Counted from the stretch's first letter, positions 1 through 6,457 are shown. The stretch is 8,758 nt of DNA from Candidatus Poseidoniaceae archaeon (GCA_022425185.1 JAKMFY010000107.1:1-8758), one strand, 5' to 3'. Notes: generated from the letters alone by a model not told the origin. Program-made: numbers and translations.

Positions 1-2
1 GA

Positions 3-641
3 GTCAATGATCCAATCGATATCTTGCCAAATGGTTTCGAGCCTGTTGCCGAGGACCCTGTGCGCCCTGGCCTTCTTCCAAGCGATGCAGACGAACATCC
101 AATCATGGTCTTTGTTGGACGATTAAGTGAGCAGAAAGGATTGGATGTTCTCATGGATGCTTGGGACAGATATTGTGCCTCAGGGCCAGCCAATGCACGG
201 CTTGCAATTGCTGGTTCGGGTGAACTCAATGAATGGTTAGATCAACGTATTGCAAACGCAAAACAACCTGATTCAATACACAAACTTGGTCGTGTCGAAG
301 ACAGTGAAAAGAGATGGCTTTTCGAGAATGCAAAGGCTGTTCTCCTTCCCTCTCGGTTCGAGGGACTTCCAACAGTTCTGCTCGAGGCAATGAATGCAGG
401 AGCCCCTACTGTCATGTCTGACGTCAATGATTTAGGGCGGTTAGTAACCGAACCTGATGCTGGTCTTTCGATTCCACCAGGTGATGTGGATGCTCTGCTT
501 GAAGCAATAGAAACCATCCTCGAGGCTGATGAAAAACAAATCCAACTTTGGTCAACAAACGGGAAGGAAGCTTCCAAGCCGTATCTTTGGTCAACGATTA
601 CTGAAGATTTACTTCAGATATATCGGCGGGTGAAGAAGTGA
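3..641 (+). CDS. GT4-family glycosyltransferase, C-terminal part (5' end outside window)
   Basis: This is the C-terminal, nucleotide-sugar-binding half of a GT-B fold glycosyltransferase. The frame is open to the window edge, and the residues before the TTG at 24 (VNDPIDI) already read as protein. TTG-24 is therefore not the start, and the acceptor-binding half lies upstream. Visible family marks are the loop LPNGFEP, the strand and glycine loop VFVGRLSEQKG, the LAIAGSGE strand, and RFEGLPTVLLEAM. The last contains the EX7E motif (Glu codons at 360-362 and 384-386) typical of retaining GT4 enzymes. Family knowledge: it transfers a sugar from an activated donor to a growing glycan, cytoplasmic or membrane-associated. 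Donor and acceptor cannot be read from sequence. Its stop overlaps the next gene's GTG start (GTGA), so the two are very probably co-transcribed. Confidence 0.9.
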   Translation, partial: VNDPIDILPNGFEPVAEDPVRPGLLPSDADEHPIMVFVGRLSEQKGLDVLMDAWDRYCASGPANARLAIAGSGELNEWLDQRIANAKQPDSIHKLGRVEDSEKRWLFENAKAVLLPSRFEGLPTVLLEAMNAGAPTVMSDVNDLGRLVTEPDAGLSIPPGDVDALLEAIETILEADEKQIQLWSTNGKEASKPYLWSTITEDLLQIYRRVKK

Positions 642-1975
642 CACTCCCTCGATTGATTATGTTTCATTGCAACATGGGTTTACTTGGAGGGGGTCAACGC
701 GATCTTATCGTTGCTTTACCAGAACATGCCAAACGATGGGACATCACAATGGTCACACTCAACGCTCCGGACTTGCTTGTCGATAAATGCAAAGAACTCA
801 ACATCGAGTTGATCACGCCGCCTCAACCTTGGCAGGAACCTCGGGGAGGGATCAAAGAGATCACAGCGGCTTCAGGTCGTTCTTCTCGAAAGGCTTGGAA
901 ACGCCTTTTCCCTTCGTTTAAAGAACAACTTCAGCGCGCTGATGCTGCTTTTGTTTTAATCACAGTAGGTGGATTAGAAGTCCTCGAATTGATACCTCGT
1001 ACGCTTCCACTTTTCGCCCACATTCTTGAGCGAAACAAAGGAATCTATGATGACGTCCCTCATCGAAATATGGATGGCTCATTCAAGCGCCCAATGTGGA
1101 TGAATAATCTCGTTCTTTCCTATCTTCGTCGGTGGGACAAAAAGTGGCATCATGTGTTGTGGAATCGACCAAATACGATTATTTCAGCAAATACGCCAAC
1201 TAGCGCCCGAAAACTTGCAGCGGCGCACAATTGGCCGACACTAAACTCATGGATTGCTGGAAGCCCTGAATTCCGAGATGAGGAAAAACGACCAGCTGGA
1301 GTAGGTGTACTTTGGCCAGCCATTAACCCTCATGCATGGCCTACTGAACCAACCACGGATGAAGTGAACGTTTGGGAACATTTTGATCTCAAACCAATCA
1401 CTCCGTACCTTTTGACCATTGGTAGTGCCTGTTTCATGAAAGGAAGTTTTGAGGCGCTTACTGTTGCTCATGCCAGTTCAATGCCTTTAGTTCACCTCGG
1501 TGGTGGAGAAACCGACAATATGAAGAAAAAGGCTACGGAGATGGGCGTTGAATTAATCGTCATGCCTAGAATCGATGAATTAGAAATTGTTTCTCTTGTT
1601 CGCAATGCTCACGCTCTAATCGCAATCGCGCGAACTGAAGGATTCGGTCTAACTCCTATGGAAGCGATAATGGTTAACACCCCCGCACTTGTTGTTGATG
1701 ATGCAGGCTTCACCCACACGATTACGGATGGGCTTAATGGTCGTAGGCTACCGTGGCCAAACAATCCAGATTCCATTCTGAAATGGGTTGAGGCGATTGA
1801 ACAGTCAGGCCAGAAAAGTAATCGTGAACGATGGGCAGAAGCTGGAAGACAACGTATTCTTGAACGATTCAGTTCAAATCATCAAGCAGAGGGGTTGGCG
1901 CGCGCATTAGAGACACTTGGGGTCCAAGTTGAATTAACAGAACTGGAAATATTACCAGGTCTTGATCCTGCATGA
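638..1975 (+). CDS. GT4-like glycosyltransferase
   Basis: A complete 445-residue GT-B-type glycosyltransferase. The N-terminus (MFHCNMGLLGGGQRDLIVAL) has the glycine-rich loop after the first strand that is typical of GT4 acceptor domains. The C-terminal domain has LTIGSACFMKGSFEAL, a LVHLGGGETDN strand-loop, and RTEGFGLTPMEAIM with the EX7E pair at Glu334 and Glu342. A Trp/Arg/Lys-rich middle region (about residues 140-240) has no motif I recognise. The start is GTG at 638, sharing four bases with the upstream glycosyltransferase stop; ATG at 659 is a less likely alternative because it removes the first strand. The translational coupling suggests both enzymes act on the same glycan, such as a surface polysaccharide, glycolipid or S-layer N-glycan. 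This is inference, and the donor sugar is unknown. The gene ends four bases before the convergent FEN1 stop. Confidence 0.87.
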   Translation: MTLPRLIMFHCNMGLLGGGQRDLIVALPEHAKRWDITMVTLNAPDLLVDKCKELNIELITPPQPWQEPRGGIKEITAASGRSSRKAWKRLFPSFKEQLQRADAAFVLITVGGLEVLELIPRTLPLFAHILERNKGIYDDVPHRNMDGSFKRPMWMNNLVLSYLRRWDKKWHHVLWNRPNTIISANTPTSARKLAAAHNWPTLNSWIAGSPEFRDEEKRPAGVGVLWPAINPHAWPTEPTTDEVNVWEHFDLKPITPYLLTIGSACFMKGSFEALTVAHASSMPLVHLGGGETDNMKKKATEMGVELIVMPRIDELEIVSLVRNAHALIAIARTEGFGLTPMEAIMVNTPALVVDDAGFTHTITDGLNGRRLPWPNNPDSILKWVEAIEQSGQKSNRERWAEAGRQRILERFSSNHQAEGLARALETLGVQVELTELEILPGLDPA

Positions 1976-1979
1976 TTCA

Positions 1980-2279
1980 TCAGAATGAAAACAAAGAGGT
2001 TTGGCCTCCATCTCTGATGAGGTTTCCTTTTCGTAATGCATCGAAAGCAGCATCCATTCTCCGTTGACTAAACTCTCGTTCTTCTTGTAGAAATTGAGTA
2101 AGGCCTTTCACATCAACTGTACCTGGTTTGAGACCTTCGGCATCGACGTCGCTCGAAGGATGATTAAGAAAGATCTCTCTGATTTCATCGAGTCGTTCAG
2201 GAACATCTTTTCCTTTCTCTTCGCAAATGGCTTCGATGGTTCCAAGAGATTTAATCAGTTTAATCCCAGTCTTTGGGCC
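1980..2279 (-). pseudogene. fen: FEN1 C-terminal remainder, out of frame with the nuclease core
   Basis: Translated on the minus strand from 2279, this stretch gives 99 residues continuing FEN1 without a stop. It begins GPKTGIKLIKSLGTIEAI, which is the helix-hairpin-helix motif that binds the duplex. It continues through an acidic helical segment (VPERLDEIREIFLNHPSSDV) and ends QTSLFSF before a TGA at 1980-1982. QTSLFSF fits the QxxLxxF PCNA-interacting (PIP) box found at the extreme C-terminus of archaeal FEN1. All 99 codons are conserved-looking, so the region has either been broken very recently or the break is an assembly error. Joined to residues 1-243 of the upstream frame it gives 342 residues, the usual archaeal length. 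No start codon or promoter supports separate translation. Confidence 0.85.
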
Positions 2280-3007
2280 ATTCCTTTCAACCCAGGATGG
2301 AAATCAGTACCGATCATTATGGCCAAGTCAACCAGTTGCTCTCGGGTTAAATCGTGTGTATCAAGGAGTTCCTGCAAATTGATTTTTTGTGCCTTTACAG
2401 TTCGGCCATGGCGTTTACTTCCGTGACTCATAAGATTACGAACAAGAATTGGGCTTCCATAAAGAAGGGCATCCCAGTCTTGAGTTGCCACAATGTCGAG
2501 TTGTCCTTTTACCGCCATTACTGCGGCTTGTCCTTCTCCTTCTGCAGCAGCATCCACCCAGCGAACACCGAGTAAATCGAGCATTTTCTTGGTATCATCG
2601 ATCATTTCTGTGCTGTAATGAACAATGCGTTGTGCCATCTTTTGAGCGGTTTGGTAGTCACCGTCTTCGAGCGCTTGCTTGTGAATCGCCTCTGCTTCTA
2701 AGCGACGCTTTCGGCGTGCTGCAAGTTCATCGGCTTTCAGTTCTGGAGATTGGCCATCGAAAATGAATACCGGTTGGATTCCCATCGAAAGCATGGATGT
2801 TGTTCGGTTAAGAATTCCCATTAAATGGGCCACAACGCGACCTTTTGAATCTCGTAGAGGACCTCCATCGCCTGTTGGAGAACGATCACGAATTGTTGTC
2901 AAGAATTGAAACGCGGTCAGGAAAGCATCGATTCCAACTCGCTTTCCACTTAATTCTGCAAGATTTATTTCCTCAGGTGTTGCAAGGTCCCTTAGATTAC
3001 AGCCCAT
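2255..3007 (-). CDS. fen: Flap endonuclease 1, nuclease core (prematurely terminated by a frameshift)
   Basis: Structure-specific 5' flap endonuclease that, in this family, removes RNA/DNA flaps in Okazaki-fragment maturation and long-patch repair together with PCNA. The encoded 250 residues cover the XPG N and I regions. The start MGCNLRDL matches the family's Met-Gly N-terminus, whose alpha-amine contacts DNA. All metal ligands are present: Asp27 (VGIDAF), Asp84 (VFIFDG), Glu156 and Glu158 (EGEGQAA), Asp177 and Asp179 (TQDWDALLYG), and Asp235 (GTDFHPG). After GTDFHPGLKGM the frame runs into six foreign residues and a stop. The family consensus GxGPKT helix-hairpin-helix continues one frame over (see 1980-2279). 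Restoring one G at 2278-2279 gives a normal 342-residue FEN1, so sequencing error or a recent mutation is likely. The gene is divergent from the tRNA methyltransferase with 28 bases between starts. Confidence 0.9.
   Translation of the reverse strand: MGCNLRDLATPEEINLAELSGKRVGIDAFLTAFQFLTTIRDRSPTGDGGPLRDSKGRVVAHLMGILNRTTSMLSMGIQPVFIFDGQSPELKADELAARRKRRLEAEAIHKQALEDGDYQTAQKMAQRIVHYSTEMIDDTKKMLDLLGVRWVDAAAEGEGQAAVMAVKGQLDIVATQDWDALLYGSPILVRNLMSHGSKRHGRTVKAQKINLQELLDTHDLTREQLVDLAIMIGTDFHPGLKGMAQRLGLN
2278..2279 (-). other. Apparent one-base deletion (frameshift site) in FEN1
   Basis: The minus strand reads ATGGCCCAAAG where the family protein needs ATGGGCCCAAAG (Met-Gly-Pro-Lys). One G is missing next to a GGCCC run. 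The frames on both sides are otherwise fully coding. There is no X-XXY-YYZ slippery heptamer at the site, so programmed frameshifting is not indicated. Confidence 0.8.
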
Positions 3008-3035
3008 ATCATTCTGTTAACGTCGAGGGTATGTC

Positions 3036-4208
3036 ATGGTTCGTATGCGGTGCCGTGAAGAACAAGCACGCCAAGCGCAGTGTATGGGGGAGCATATTGT
3101 GGCTTTGCGAGGTTGGCATCCAGCTCTCGCTCAGGCCGAAGTACGAGCACTGTTTCCAAACCGAATCATCCATTCGTTTCCTTCACCCCGATTAATGCAG
3201 TTTCAGTTGAATGAAGAGGATTTGCCGAACGTTTCAGTTTCATCAGGCATTGAAGCGCTCTTCAAAAACGGAGAGAATCACGCGTTCACTGATGTTGACT
3301 CCATCCGCGAAATCATCAAATCTCATTTGGAACTTCATCCTCCGAACGATGAGTCGTGCGCAGTTGTTGCATGGAAGCATGGCCGTGGCATAGAAGGCGT
3401 CTCTCGTTCAGCGCTTGCAGGACGTGTCGGCGGGCTTCTTTCTGCGTTGGACGCGCAAATCGATTTGGAAAATCCAAAACAACGATTTGGAATTCTTCTT
3501 GATGAACATTCAAACTCAGTCACGTTTGGTTGGTTGCAAGGTACTGGACCAAAAGGGGACGAGAGTGTTGAGCGCCGTGCAAGTCAACGCCCATTCTTCA
3601 AACCCGTGAGTTTGGAGCCAAGACTTGCACGATTGGCCGTAAACCTCGCAAGTGGACCGCTTCACAACGGAGCAACACTCGACCCCATGACTGGAACAGG
3701 AGGATTCGCAATCGAAGCAGCATTGAGTGGAAGAGAAGTTGTTGGCCTCGACCTCGATGTGGAAATGATTGCTGGTGCTAAGAAGAATCTTGAATGGTCA
3801 GGATCAAACGCAAACGTGTTCTTTCAAGGAGATGCTACGAATGTTCAGGCTTCAATTCCAGATGATGCGCCTCAATCATTTTCAGGCATCGTTCTTGACC
3901 CCCCATATGGAAGGAATTCACAAGGATCTTTGGATCACGCTGAACTTCTAAAGCAGACATTACTGAGTTGCTCAACAGTCGTAGATGATGGCTCACTCGT
4001 TCTTATTTTACCTAGTGAAGCGAGAGATTTGTGCTTGGATACCGCTCTTCCATCCGACAAACGCCCCGAGTTGATTCACTTTAAGTGGCCTGAACTTGAA
4101 CATCTTCTCTTAGAATGCAAGTGGAAATATGAAGATGCATGGTACGTTTTTGTCCATGGCAGTTTGGGACGCGTGGTCATTTCCGCATCAAGCGTTCCTC
4201 AAGATTGA
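3036..4208 (+). CDS. tRNA (guanine-N2) methyltransferase, THUMP/Trm-G10 type
   Basis: SAM-dependent methyltransferase resembling archaeal Trm-G10/Trm11, which in characterised members forms N2-methyl- or N2,N2-dimethylguanosine at tRNA position 10. The N-terminal part (to about residue 160) fits an NFLD/THUMP-like RNA-binding region. Then comes the linker RRASQRPFFKPVSLEPRLAR, also typical of this family. The Rossmann domain shows motif I DPMTGTGGFAIEA (Asp216-Gly223), the acidic loop GLDLD, and the catalytic motif IV LDPPYGR (Asp288-Gly292), which fits exocyclic-amine methylation. The start is uncertain. ATG 3036 has a weak AT-rich box about 30 bases upstream (CATATCA). ATG 3084 begins MGEHIVALRGWHPALAQAE, which looks like the usual protein start. 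The 3' end overlaps the convergent cysteine-cluster gene by 32 bases. Confidence 0.87.
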   Translation: MVRMRCREEQARQAQCMGEHIVALRGWHPALAQAEVRALFPNRIIHSFPSPRLMQFQLNEEDLPNVSVSSGIEALFKNGENHAFTDVDSIREIIKSHLELHPPNDESCAVVAWKHGRGIEGVSRSALAGRVGGLLSALDAQIDLENPKQRFGILLDEHSNSVTFGWLQGTGPKGDESVERRASQRPFFKPVSLEPRLARLAVNLASGPLHNGATLDPMTGTGGFAIEAALSGREVVGLDLDVEMIAGAKKNLEWSGSNANVFFQGDATNVQASIPDDAPQSFSGIVLDPPYGRNSQGSLDHAELLKQTLLSCSTVVDDGSLVLILPSEARDLCLDTALPSDKRPELIHFKWPELEHLLLECKWKYEDAWYVFVHGSLGRVVISASSVPQD

Positions 4209-4611
4209 GTAAAGCAATTGCATCATCCTCGCTGGGTTCAGGGAATTGTGATCTGTGAGGGCAACCATCGTCGAGAATTGCTTCATCCTTCGGATTCAGA
4301 ACAATGGGATACTTTCGACATCCCTCAGGGCGCACCTCGTACACAGAACACATGCCTTCAGCACCCGGGTCTGAAGAAGCAGTCAAGAGAAAAACACAGG
4401 CACGAGTTGTTTCATCGTTCAGCAAAGTCAAGACGCCATTATGTTCCCATGTGAAGGTTTCAACCGCCATACCAGTACGGCGAGAAAGACGCTTTGCTTC
4501 TGAGATCGTAAGTGGCATTGTCGTTTCACGACAACAAGCCGAACAGCCCATTGGAACACATGGAAGCTGCTTGACCATAGAAGCCCCTACCTTTCCTTCA
4601 CTTTTGAACAT
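4177..4611 (-). CDS. YkgJ-like CxxCxxCC-type cysteine cluster protein (putative metal-binding)
   Basis: A 144-residue protein resembling the YkgJ/UPF0153 family annotated as zinc- or iron-chelating; the biochemical role of that family is poorly known. Eight cysteines are visible. An N-terminal cluster CVPMGCSACCR holds Cys18, 23, 26 and 27. Later come Cys72 (RACVFL), Cys88 (MCSVYEVRP), Cys98 (GCRKYP) and Cys117 (DGCPH). The stretch CSVYEVRPEGCRKYP is characteristic of the family. I use ATG 4611. The frame extends to TTG 4632, but that start adds only a low-complexity SLSLSL segment. ATG 4578, preceded by a purine-rich GGTAGGGG, is also possible. It lies 29 bases downstream of the glutathione peroxidase stop on the same strand and is likely co-transcribed. 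A link between metal binding and peroxide defence is suggested only by this neighbourhood. Confidence 0.8.
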   Translation of the reverse strand: MFKSEGKVGASMVKQLPCVPMGCSACCRETTMPLTISEAKRLSRRTGMAVETFTWEHNGVLTLLNDETTRACVFLLTASSDPGAEGMCSVYEVRPEGCRKYPIVLNPKDEAILDDGCPHRSQFPEPSEDDAIALLNLEERLMRK

Positions 4612-4640
4612 CAGGGATAAACTGAGGCTCAAAATAGGTT

Positions 4641-5102
4641 TTACAATGGTAAATCAGCAGGTGCGACACGGTGAGAGAACCGTTCAACAGAACCATTTTG
4701 TCGAACAATGAACTTCCCAAAATTCCACTTAATGGCTTCGAGGCCATTTTCATCATGAACTTTACAAAGTTCAGCAAACAGAGGATGGCGGCCTTCTCCA
4801 TTCACATCGATCTTCGCCATCATTGGAAAGGTTACGCCGAATTTACTTTCACAGAATGTTTGAATCTCTTCGTGAGTCCCTGGTTCTTGTGCTCCAAACT
4901 GGTTGCAAGGAAAACCAATAACGACCAAGCCGTCATCTTTCTTGGATTCATAAAGGGCTTGCATTCCTTCATACTGCTTAGTAAAGCCACATGCACTGGC
5001 TACGTTGACAATCAAAAATTCAGTACCGCCAAGTTGCTTCAAGGATGTTGTCTCGCCTGTTATTGTTTCAAATTCGATATCAAATATTTCGTCCATAACC
5101 AT
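4641..5102 (-). CDS. Glutathione peroxidase family thiol peroxidase (Cys type)
   Basis: A 153-residue thioredoxin-fold peroxidase that reduces hydrogen peroxide or lipid hydroperoxides. The catalytic tetrad is readable: Cys38 in NVASACGFT (Cys, not selenocysteine), Gln72 in FGAQEPG, and Trp126-Asn127 in IKWNFGKF. A second cysteine, Cys84 (TFCESKFGVTFPM), sits where the resolving cysteine of yeast and plant thioredoxin-dependent enzymes lies. Thioredoxin is therefore a likelier electron donor than glutathione; that is inference from family knowledge. Length matches bacterial and plant relatives. The start is ATG 5102, or ATG 5096 two codons in. No signal peptide is seen, so it is probably cytoplasmic. 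It is first in a probable two-gene unit with the cysteine-cluster protein and divergent from cyclophilin. Confidence 0.93.
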   Translation of the reverse strand: MVMDEIFDIEFETITGETTSLKQLGGTEFLIVNVASACGFTKQYEGMQALYESKKDDGLVVIGFPCNQFGAQEPGTHEEIQTFCESKFGVTFPMMAKIDVNGEGRHPLFAELCKVHDENGLEAIKWNFGKFIVRQNGSVERFSHRVAPADLPL

Positions 5103-5184
5103 TCTAACTCTATTTCATTCATGAACATGTGGTTTCTTGAAAAACGAAGCAAATGCTCTTGAAGTATCGGCCTGTGGTCCAACC
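5103..5184. promoter_or_regulatory. Divergent intergenic region between the peroxidase and cyclophilin genes
   Basis: These 82 bases separate the two start codons and must hold the promoters for both directions. I see no convincing TATA box at the usual distance from either ATG. A CTATTT stretch near 5109-5114 would fit a plus-strand start near 5137, giving cyclophilin a leader of about 50 bases. No clear operator palindrome is visible. Confidence 0.35.
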
Positions 5185-5667
5185 ATGCAAGTGCAAATGG
5201 AAACCTCAGCAGGAAACATCATGATTGAACTCTTTCACGGAAGTGCTCCCGATACAGTAGCAAATTTCGTCAAACTCGTCAACCAAGGATTCTATGATGG
5301 ACTTCACTTCCATCGAGTTATTGAAGACTTCATGATCCAAGGCGGATGTCCAAATTCAAAGGACCCAATGGCTCGTGGCGCAGGTACTGGTGGACCTGGG
5401 TGGAAGATTCCTTGTGAAGCATCTGCTCTAGCATTAAAGCACGATAAGCCAGGAATTCTTTCAATGGCAAACGCTGGTCGTAATACTGGTGGTTCCCAAT
5501 TCTTCCTCACAACCGTAGCCACACCTTGGCTCAATGGCAATCACGCAGTCTTCGGACAAGTTGTTGAAGGAATGGATGTCGTAAAGAACATAGAAGGATG
5601 TCAAAAGTTGCCAGGAGACCGTCCAAAGGTCCCTCAGCAAATCGTTCGATGCACTGTTGTTGAATGA
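5185..5667 (+). CDS. Cyclophilin-type peptidyl-prolyl cis-trans isomerase
   Basis: A single-domain 160-residue cyclophilin that accelerates cis-trans isomerisation of Xaa-Pro bonds in protein folding. Active-site residues can be matched to human CypA: Arg44 (R55), Phe49 (F60), Met50 (M61) and Gln52 (Q63) in [13 protein letters not shown]; Ala95 (A101); Gln105 and Phe107 (Q111, F113) in GSQFFLTT; Trp115 (W121), Leu116 and His120 (H126) in [12 protein letters not shown]. The protein is short, like bacterial PpiB, and has no signal peptide, so it is probably cytosolic. The frame is open back to TTG 5137, but ATG 5185 ([12 protein letters not shown]) places the first strand exactly at the N-terminus as in the family. 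Archaeal cyclophilins are known mainly from haloarchaea and marine Euryarchaeota, usually taken as acquired from bacteria. Confidence 0.95.
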   Translation: MQVQMETSAGNIMIELFHGSAPDTVANFVKLVNQGFYDGLHFHRVIEDFMIQGGCPNSKDPMARGAGTGGPGWKIPCEASALALKHDKPGILSMANAGRNTGGSQFFLTTVATPWLNGNHAVFGQVVEGMDVVKNIEGCQKLPGDRPKVPQQIVRCTVVE

Positions 5668-5669
5668 AA

Positions 5670-5681
5670 TTCTTGTTGTTT
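5670..5681 (+). terminator. T-rich stretch after cyclophilin, possible archaeal terminator
   Basis: TTCTTGTTGTTT immediately follows the cyclophilin stop (TGA 5665-5667). Archaeal termination commonly uses T-rich tracts without a hairpin. Together with the separate TATA-like box before the next gene, it suggests cyclophilin and the coiled-coil gene are separate transcripts. The evidence is weak. Confidence 0.25.
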
Positions 5682-5695
5682 CATCAATTCGATGC

Positions 5696-5704
5696 ATTCA
5701 TAAT
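5696..5704 (+). promoter_or_regulatory. TATA-like box for the coiled-coil gene
   Basis: ATTCATAAT lies about 23-31 bases before ATG 5727. Archaeal TATA boxes are centred near -26/-27 from the transcription start, so transcription would begin at or near the A of ATG (a leaderless mRNA). The call rests on composition and spacing only. Confidence 0.4.
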
Positions 5705-5726
5705 TCATTGACGCGACCATATCGAC

Positions 5727-5999
5727 ATGGGAACCGAACGTGTATTGGCAAAAGCTCGCAAACTTGCGAAGCGATTGGCAGACAAAATCGATGAACTCAG
5801 CGACTCTCTCGAAGACCTCGAATTAGAATTCGCTATGTTGGTGAAGACCATCGACAAACTCGAATCCAAGCAAGGAAGTACGAAGCCAGTTGCATCCGAT
5901 GTTCAAATCGATGTATCCATCGATGTTCAAGATGATGATGATGACTTTGACGTCACAAATACATCCGCACCAAGTGCAAAGGTTCGACGTAAGTTCTGA
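5727..5999 (+). CDS. Small acidic coiled-coil protein, function unknown
   Basis: I do not recognise this 90-residue protein. Residues about 3-48 are a charged heptad-like helix (AKARKLAKRLADKIDELSDS and onward) that should form a coiled coil. From about 50 the chain is Ser/Thr-rich, then strongly acidic (DVQIDVSIDVQDDDDDFDV), and it ends with the basic tail KVRRKF. The acidic part is encoded by three 12-base units in tandem plus GAT repeats (5898-5945). It has no membrane segment or signal peptide. ATG 5727 has an AT-rich ATTCATAAT box about 30 bases upstream, supporting this start. It lies 59 bases after cyclophilin on the same strand, and its TGA abuts the convergent membrane-protein stop. 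Codon-level sense and the clean gene borders suggest a real gene. A structural, chaperone-like or nucleoid role is only a guess. Confidence 0.7.
   Translation: MGTERVLAKARKLAKRLADKIDELSDSLEDLELEFAMLVKTIDKLESKQGSTKPVASDVQIDVSIDVQDDDDDFDVTNTSAPSAKVRRKF
5898..5945 (+). repeat. In-frame 12-base tandem repeat and GAT run
   Basis: Three consecutive 12-base units begin GATGTTCAAATC, GATGTATCCATC and GATGTTCAAGAT, followed by GATGATGATGAC. They encode DVQI-DVSI-DVQD-DDDD in the acidic region of the coiled-coil protein. Units 1 and 3 share GATGTTCAA exactly. Such in-frame repeats can expand or contract by slippage without breaking the frame. Confidence 0.75.
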
Positions 6000-6386
6000 T
6001 CAGGCTTCTGTTTCAGCCGCTTCACGCGCCTTACGAGCAGCAATGAATGAGCGAACACATAGAACTGTATATGCTGTTCCTGTTAGAAAAAGCATCAGCA
6101 TTGACGAGCTGGCGTAGGTGAGGCCATCGGCCATGACCATGAAGAAACGAGTTCCACCGAGCGCTCCGATTAAGCCAAAGGTGACTGCAACATGCATCCA
6201 GAGTTTCCTTTTCCCAGGCAGTTTAGCCATTTCACCAGAAACAAGAAGAGCAAGACCAAGCATAGAAGGTAGGAATGACGTGAAAGATTGAGCTTCAGAA
6301 ATATACGTGGCGATTAGTCCCCAAGCGAGGAGAAAAAGCCCGTAATTTGTTGTGAGATTTGGCATGGCGTTGGTCTGTTCTTGCAT
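6000..6386 (-). CDS. Small four-helix membrane protein, function unknown
   Basis: A 128-residue integral membrane protein with four predicted hydrophobic helices at about residues 15-31, 36-52, 62-82 and 91-113, separated by short loops. There is a basic loop KLPGKRK between helices 2 and 3 and a charged C-terminal tail RKAREAAETEA. The segment MPNLTTNYG before helix 1 and the KRKLWMHVAV start of helix 3 remind me of a small uncharacterised membrane protein family seen in marine bacteria; I cannot confirm this. The start is ATG 6386, which has a CTCATAAA box about 29 bases upstream, or the internal ATG 6365. It is divergent from fumarase. Its stop directly abuts the coiled-coil gene's stop, so the TGA/TCA pair forms the palindrome TGATCA. 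Confidence 0.75.
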   Translation of the reverse strand: MQEQTNAMPNLTTNYGLFLLAWGLIATYISEAQSFTSFLPSMLGLALLVSGEMAKLPGKRKLWMHVAVTFGLIGALGGTRFFMVMADGLTYASSSMLMLFLTGTAYTVLCVRSFIAARKAREAAETEA

Positions 6387-6407
6387 GTAGCACCTACGGA
6401 TTGGAGG

Positions 6408-6415
6408 TTTATGAG
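6408..6415 (-). promoter_or_regulatory. TATA-like box for the small membrane protein gene
   Basis: On the minus strand this reads CTCATAAA and lies 22-29 bases before ATG 6386. The spacing fits a leaderless archaeal transcript and favours 6386 over 6365 as the start. Confidence 0.4.
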
Positions 6416-6449
6416 TTCAAGTATTGACTTACTATGTCCTTAGCATTGG

Positions 6450-6457
6450 TTTAATAA
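6450..6457 (+). promoter_or_regulatory. TATA box for the fumarase gene
   Basis: TTTAATAA lies 23-30 bases upstream of ATG 6480. It is the best TATA match in the window and implies a transcript starting at or close to the start codon. No Shine-Dalgarno-like sequence is present before 6480, consistent with leaderless translation. Confidence 0.55.

Noticed and set aside
24..641. TTG at 24 as the start of the first glycosyltransferase
   Set aside because: The frame is open and protein-like back to base 3, and the GT-B N-terminal domain is missing, so the gene is cut by the window edge.
2278..2279. Programmed ribosomal frameshift in FEN1
   Set aside because: No slippery heptamer or downstream structure is apparent, and FEN1 is not known to be expressed this way.
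2094..2426. Plus-strand open frame between the second glycosyltransferase and FEN1
   Set aside because: This region is the antisense of the frameshifted FEN1 C-terminus, not a separate gene.
4612..4632. TTG 4632 start for the cysteine-cluster protein
   Set aside because: It is a rare start codon and adds only SLSLSL; ATG 4611 or 4578 is more plausible.
4304..4711. 135-residue plus-strand open frame
   Set aside because: It is antisense to the cysteine-cluster gene and the end of the peroxidase; its protein looks like random coding shadow.
4671..5162. 163-residue plus-strand open frame
   Set aside because: It lies entirely antisense to the well-supported peroxidase and has no recognisable domain.
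5137..5184. N-terminal extension of cyclophilin from TTG 5137
   Set aside because: The 16 extra residues match nothing in the family, and ATG 5185 gives the standard N-terminus.
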